This document shows positions 56,693 to 64,000 of a DNA stretch of 64,000 nt, piece after piece. The stretch spans positions 10,113,519 through 10,177,518 of the forward strand of contig NC_064036.1 in assembly GCF_932526225.1 (NCBI RefSeq), given 5' to 3'. Position numbers and translations under genes: made by a program. Each line of letters opens with the position of its first letter. The stretch's first letter is position 1. The notes under the pieces are model-generated. The model had not been told where the DNA came from and did no database searches. It saw only the letters and a list, made by a program, of their open reading frames with translations. Origin of the DNA: Nematostella vectensis. Lineage: Eukaryota; Cnidaria; Anthozoa; Actiniaria; Edwardsiidae.

Positions 56693-59610
56693 TTATGCAC
56701 ACATTTTTCCATAACGCCTTGTCATCCCATCAATTGTCCCGTCTTCAGAAAGCCAGTTTACAAAAACTTCCAGAGGACACAACTCATATGACCCAAACAC
56801 CTCACCCTTGCAAAATGAAGCCCTTTCTGTAACAGCTTCCCCATTAAACAAAACTCTCACATACCATCCCTTTAAACTGGTTTTATCACTGTCAACTGTT
56901 TTATCTCTCCAAAGTTCAAAAACCAGCCTTGAAGCGTAAGGGATCCATTTCCCATTAAAGATCCCAAGAGCAATCAGAGCAGGCGTGATACTGCTATCAT
57001 GTCCAGAGTAGAGTGCAAATTTGATGGGTGTCTGCCTTTGCACTGACTTCACCATCCTGGTGGCCATCTGTGAGAATACCTGGTGGGTGACAACTCTAGC
57101 TATCTTGGTGTAGTTGTGGATGAAGGCCCAGTTAGCGTAAGCCATGAGTTTCAAGGCCATGCCCTTTGTAATGCAACCATTGCCCCCACAAGGTAGCTCG
57201 AAGCCTTGACAGGAAAACACGTAGACGTAATCTGTAATACTAAAGAAATAGATTAGAAAAAATTCAGGTTGCCTGTGCGATTAGTTATATAGACAAAAAA
57301 AGTGCAACCCTTAAAGAGTTCGTTATTTTAACAATTTTGATCCAGACGGATGGAGATTTGACAAGATTATCTTATTTTAAAGGGCCTACTGCCATTTGCT
57401 TCCTCTTATTAATGTATTGTCATGGTTGAAAATGATTAGCAGTCTTCTTATCTACTTGGTATTTAACAAAAAGACAGGTCACTTGATCCACGATGCATTG
57501 CTTTGGCTGCCAATTGTAACAGCATCAAAAGCTAACTTTTGGCAAATTGAATGTTTTGTACATTAGAGTCTAAAAGTAAAAAGTCTTGAAAAGTCACAAA
57601 AATGTCTCAACTGTTAACAAAGTGGCCAACCTTGCTTTAGAAACAATCATGAGAAAATACAGTGAATGTATCAGAAGTACCAAAAGATAGCTAATGCAAG
57701 AGTAAATGTATAGATATTTTCAAGAAAATTAGGCTTGAGAAAAGGTTCAAAATTTTGAGCCTCTGGCCTAACGTGGGAGAGTTGACAGCTATGTGTTAAA
57801 TTAATGCATGTTGATTAAACAAACAGCAATACATACTGGTGTGGGTGGGGTGGCCCCTAAGTAGTACACCGTACACTTACTATTGTACTGGTGGAAGAGC
57901 ATGGCTTGGCTGGAAGAGCATGTCGGCTATCTCTCTGATCAGAGGCTTCATGGCTGCTTGGCCTGACCTGTACACCGACTCCTCTATGGTCTCCTTTTTT
58001 AGACTGATGGCCGCCTGACATCGCTGTAGGAGGCCACTATCAAGTTCACGGAACCAAGTATCTTTAGATATATTCACAGTAATGCCTGCAAATACATATG
58101 TGATAAGCATCAACCGAGATTACAATAATAGGACAATCCATGCCTTTTTTATATTCCAATGGTATGGTTGCAATGTCAGGCTTAGGTTTTTCAGGATTCT
58201 TTAGGATTATGGCATGGTTTTCCAGTCCATAATCTCCAAACAAACCTTTAAAATAACTCAATCTTTCCAGCACAATGATTCATGTTCCTACAATATTTAG
58301 TTTTGAATGATCTTTGATTATGTGAAGTCACTATACTCCTATAGTATTTAACATTTTTACACACAGTAAGCAAGAAATAGAAATAAATGAATAATTCAGT
58401 TTGATGCCCAAGTGTCAACCTACCTTTTTGGATTGTATCAAGATCTAGGAATCCATAAATAAATGCTGCTGCGCTCTGTGTTGTGCGATCCCTGCTGGTT
58501 GAGCGTATGTAGACCTGGTCTTTGGTTATGCCCTTGACATGCAAATCACTGTATGCCCCTCGCAGAAGTTTTCCAAGATCAAAATGCTGCTCATACCCCT
58601 TCGTGGTGAGTTGCCCTTGCTTCAGACAAATATCAGAATAAGATACTAAATCATGGTCTGTTTCATCATCATCAGCATTCATCTTCCTCACCACAAAACG
58701 CTCAACCACTTTACGATAGCCCTCAAATATTTTCTTGGCAGGTCCATGCTTGGGATTCGCTGAGCAATCCATGTCCCGTTTTTCCATGCCTGGGATTTCC
58801 TTAGCTGTTGAGCGATCACCATGTCGGATCATAAGTTGCACCATCTCTAGGCTAAACTTGCTGTCGCCGTTTTGAGGGAGTTTCCCTTCGTTGCCAGTCT
58901 GATCTAGTGGGTAGTTGCAGTATGTTGTGACGTCATTCTTGTTGACAGGGGTGATATCAATGTATGGATAATCTTTGATGAAGAAGATATAACCTAAATA
59001 AATGATACAACATAAATTATAATTTATACGAGCAGTAATATTCAAGGGTTGGAAATGTTGTTCTTGATCATTATAACTTGAATAAAAAAAGCATAAAGCC
59101 TGCTAATATTTGACTTTTCTTGTAGCTATTTTCTACTGAGATATTTCACTTGGCTGCCAAGGTTGTAAAGCTCAAGACCCTTCCTCCCTGAAACCCCAGA
59201 GATTCATCAGTGGGATAAGATTTAGCAATTGGAAATCATTGTCGAGATTTCACAGAATATTGAAAATGGAGTGCCTTTTGACAAGCTTGAGATAATGAGT
59301 GAGTGAGAAATATCTTAATTTATAAGTACTTAAGTAAGTAAGTAGTACTTTAACACCTTAAAATAAGAAAGAGCAGTTATAAAATGAAAGCAAATCGAGT
59401 CTAACAACCTACAAATAATTGGGTAATTGATAACCGTTGAAATCTAAAACAAAACGCCTCAATAACGTCCATACACTCACCAAGATATGCGACGGAGATC
59501 AGAGTAAATGCGATAACAGCGTTTCCTTTCCTCCTGCCTGCCTTCGCATACACGATATTCTGCACACGTTGCACAGATCGCTTGGCGAATGTACCAACGA
59601 CAGGGATCAT
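56693..59610 (-). CDS. PXYLP1: Histidine acid phosphatase, PXYLP1 (2-phosphoxylose phosphatase) type, 4 exons
   Basis: The vertebrate enzyme removes phosphate from xylose in the glycosaminoglycan linkage region in the Golgi. Exons (- strand): 59610-59481, 58993-58424, 58085-57881, 57239-56693, giving 483 aa (human about 480). A short cytosolic tail precedes a membrane helix at about 29-49. The catalytic motif RHGDRS (His101) and the distal GHD proton-donor pair (H382, D383) are both present, followed by RLVFELWRD and RASFC, typical of this subfamily. The exon 3 to exon 4 join is unusual: a 19-bp duplication at the exon 3 end changes the frame, and only the acceptor at 57240-57241, not the one 8 bp further on, restores it. 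A small open stretch at about 58110-58255 is treated as intron because exons 2 and 3 join in phase without it. PXYLP1 rather than lysosomal acid phosphatase is favoured from overall motifs. Confidence 0.85.
57888..57925 (-). repeat. 19-bp tandem duplication at the end of PXYLP1 exon 3
   Basis: On the gene strand CATGCTCTTCCA occurs twice with a 19-bp period, ending just before the donor AATA|GTAAGTG. The second copy preserves, in another frame, the codons LFHQYN that resemble the family (MLCHF in my recollection of the human protein). Confidence 0.75.
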
Positions 59611-59792
59611 TTTCGGTTAAGAAGACTGAGTTACAACTGGCATTATAGACTTTGTAAATTGTACTTACTGACTGATGTAAAAACAGCTTTTTTTACAACT
59701 TTCTTGAAACTTTTTCGTGGCAAGTTACAGCTTCCACGGTCATGTTACGCTCACCAAAAAATTTGGACTACCTGTGATTTGTTGTGTCACAG

Positions 59793-60076
59793 CACAGGTA
59801 GCCCAGGCAATGGTTTTGAAGCTTGTTCGTAGCTTGGGATCAGCTGTTATTTTTAGAGAGGTAAATCGAGGGGATTGAAGTAGCGATTTTTTTGTGAAAC
59901 ATTGCCAATATAATTGCCTTAAAACTTGGAACAAGGCATCTTCCAAGTTTTAAGGCAATTTCATTGGCAATATTTAACAAAAAATCGCTACTTTAATCCA
60001 CTCGTTTTACCTCTAAGAATAACAGCCGACTCCAAGCTGCGAACAAGCTTCAAAACCATTGCCTGGGCTACCTGTG
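59793..60076. mobile_element. Near-perfect hairpin MITE upstream of PXYLP1
   Basis: 284 bp in which the two halves are inverted copies nearly to the centre (start cacaggtagcccaggcaatg, end gggctacctgtg). Both flanks read gtcacag, a likely 7-bp target duplication. It lies within about 200-470 bp upstream of the PXYLP1 start codon. Confidence 0.8.
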
Positions 60077-61207
60077 GTCACAGGCGTCCCAAGCTTTAGG
60101 TCTGTTTTTTTTATAAGTGACTTTCGACATAGATACGATTTCTTTGCTCAGACTGTAACAAGTCTTCAGCCTCTATATAAAGATTCTATGGACTATAAAG
60201 GACAAAGGACTGTTTTTTTTTTTTACAAAATTCAAGAGACCAGATAGTGGGCTACCTTTGTTTGTAATCAAGCTTCTCAAAGCTCAGTAACCTGTTTATT
60301 TATAGGTTCCTAATATAGTCGATAGAATTTAATCATAAAATAATAAAGTGACAAAAATTAGTCTCTCTACAAAAGCTTTTCTGAATGAAATTTGTTTTTT
60401 TTAACAATCTTGTTGTACACTTAGCCATGAGAGATTTTGACCTAAACTTCTATATTTTAGTATATGTTCCTATTTATAAATATATACCTTGATTTAAAAA
60501 AAACTGTTCTCCATCTATGTAAAAGCTCATTCATGTTTCCAAAGTCACACACAAGTCCAGTAAAAATTCCCAGGCACTGCCTTCAGAAAATTAGTAGATG
60601 AGTTAGGGCTAGCTAGCTATAGCCAGTATTTATCAAAATAAAGTGCAGAGAAAATAGATTTTGTACAAAGAGGTGGAATATCCAGTGATTATTTGTATAA
60701 TGAATGCTTCTTGGTAGCAAAGAGGGGTTGGGGCAGCTGGGTGACCACAAACCAAGTCAAACCCATACCCCAAGCAGGCATATGGAATTACTAAATCTTA
60801 TAAGAAACGGTGTCAAGGGGGAAGAATCCTTTGTATTTTTATGCTAAAAGTAGTTTTAGAAAATAATGTGATGCTTTCACTAGCATTTTAAATGTGTGGT
60901 GTCTATTCATAGCTTTATACCAGATTTTTTAACATGGTCAAGAAACACCACTTACATTACCAACTCTCCCAGTTAACTTAGAGTCTCACGGCCAGGAAAA
61001 TGAAATTTTAAAAATACTTACTGTATGTCTCTGAAATTTTTGCTATTGTTCCTACATTTAAATCACAAGCTTCTGGGGTTGGCAAGTATCGAGAAGTATG
61101 ACTAAAGTTAAAATCTCTGAACCATATTGCTTATGCTAATTCTCCTAAATTCCATTGTTTATCTAGCTGTCCCTATTTCGTCCTCACTGTAGCTCTACTC
61201 TGATGCT
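60077..61207. other. Intergenic region between PXYLP1 and LZIC
   Basis: AT-rich DNA containing the distal PXYLP1 promoter side and the LZIC 3' flank. No gene is recognised. A TTTATT near 60293 could be a distant poly(A) signal on the - strand. Confidence 0.4.
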
Positions 61208-63905
<2,698 letters not shown>

Positions 63906-64000
63906 TTAAGGTAAAGAGATGTTGTGTTTTTGCCTAATGTATGAAATGCAATCTACAATCCTCACAATGCCAAAATGGTGCAGGAAAGAAAATAACAAAA

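Noticed and set aside
58064-58273. Open - strand stretch that could be an extra PXYLP1 exon
   Set aside because: Exons 2 and 3 join in phase without it, its only in-phase donor would be a weak GC site, and it does not resemble the family.
59437-59832. 131-codon + strand frame
   Set aside because: Antisense to PXYLP1 exon 1 and the adjacent promoter and MITE; no domain.

Overview
The window looks like genomic DNA from an intron-rich, early-branching animal, most likely an anthozoan cnidarian such as a sea anemone. This is an inference. The genes have many short exons with conserved metazoan structures (LZIC, LRRC71, PXYLP1, SIN3), there are no bacterial-style operons, and non-coding DNA is full of small inverted-repeat transposons and minisatellites. 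All gene models below were built by hand from splice sites, reading phase and remembered family motifs. No alignment was run.

Layout from left to right. (1) 1-12016, + strand: most of a SIN3 corepressor gene (31 exons; the 5' end is outside the window). (2) 12017-20907: a gene-poor stretch with two MITE-like inverted repeats, one orphan filamin-repeat exon on the - strand (15020-15376) and a 47-bp minisatellite. (3) 20908-32622, - strand: a complete 16-exon M13 metallopeptidase (neprilysin/ECE-like, about 805 aa). Four of its introns carry tandem arrays. Two of these arrays are amplifications of the exon/intron junction itself. (4) 32623-33297: a short divergent promoter with an X-box-like RFX site. 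(5) 33298-56438, + strand: an 18-exon LRRC71 orthologue (about 554 aa). Its 14-kb second intron holds a small TIR element and four direct tandem copies of a roughly 2.9-kb unit carrying a Ginger-like DNA transposon with a retroviral-type DDE integrase. (6) 56693-59610, - strand: a 4-exon histidine acid phosphatase of the PXYLP1 type. (7) 61208-63851, - strand: a complete 6-exon LZIC orthologue (190 aa).

The genes do not form a pathway; they are unrelated neighbours. Two things stand out. The Ginger array has junctions that fall exactly at the transposon's right terminus, with one 4-bp target-site duplication (TGTC) bracketing the whole array. That pattern suggests tandem duplication driven by an aberrant transposition event. 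Second, splice junctions are duplicated repeatedly: two acceptor duplications in SIN3, two 5'-splice-site minisatellites in the M13 gene, and a 19-bp exon-end duplication in PXYLP1 that appears to be rescued by a shifted acceptor.
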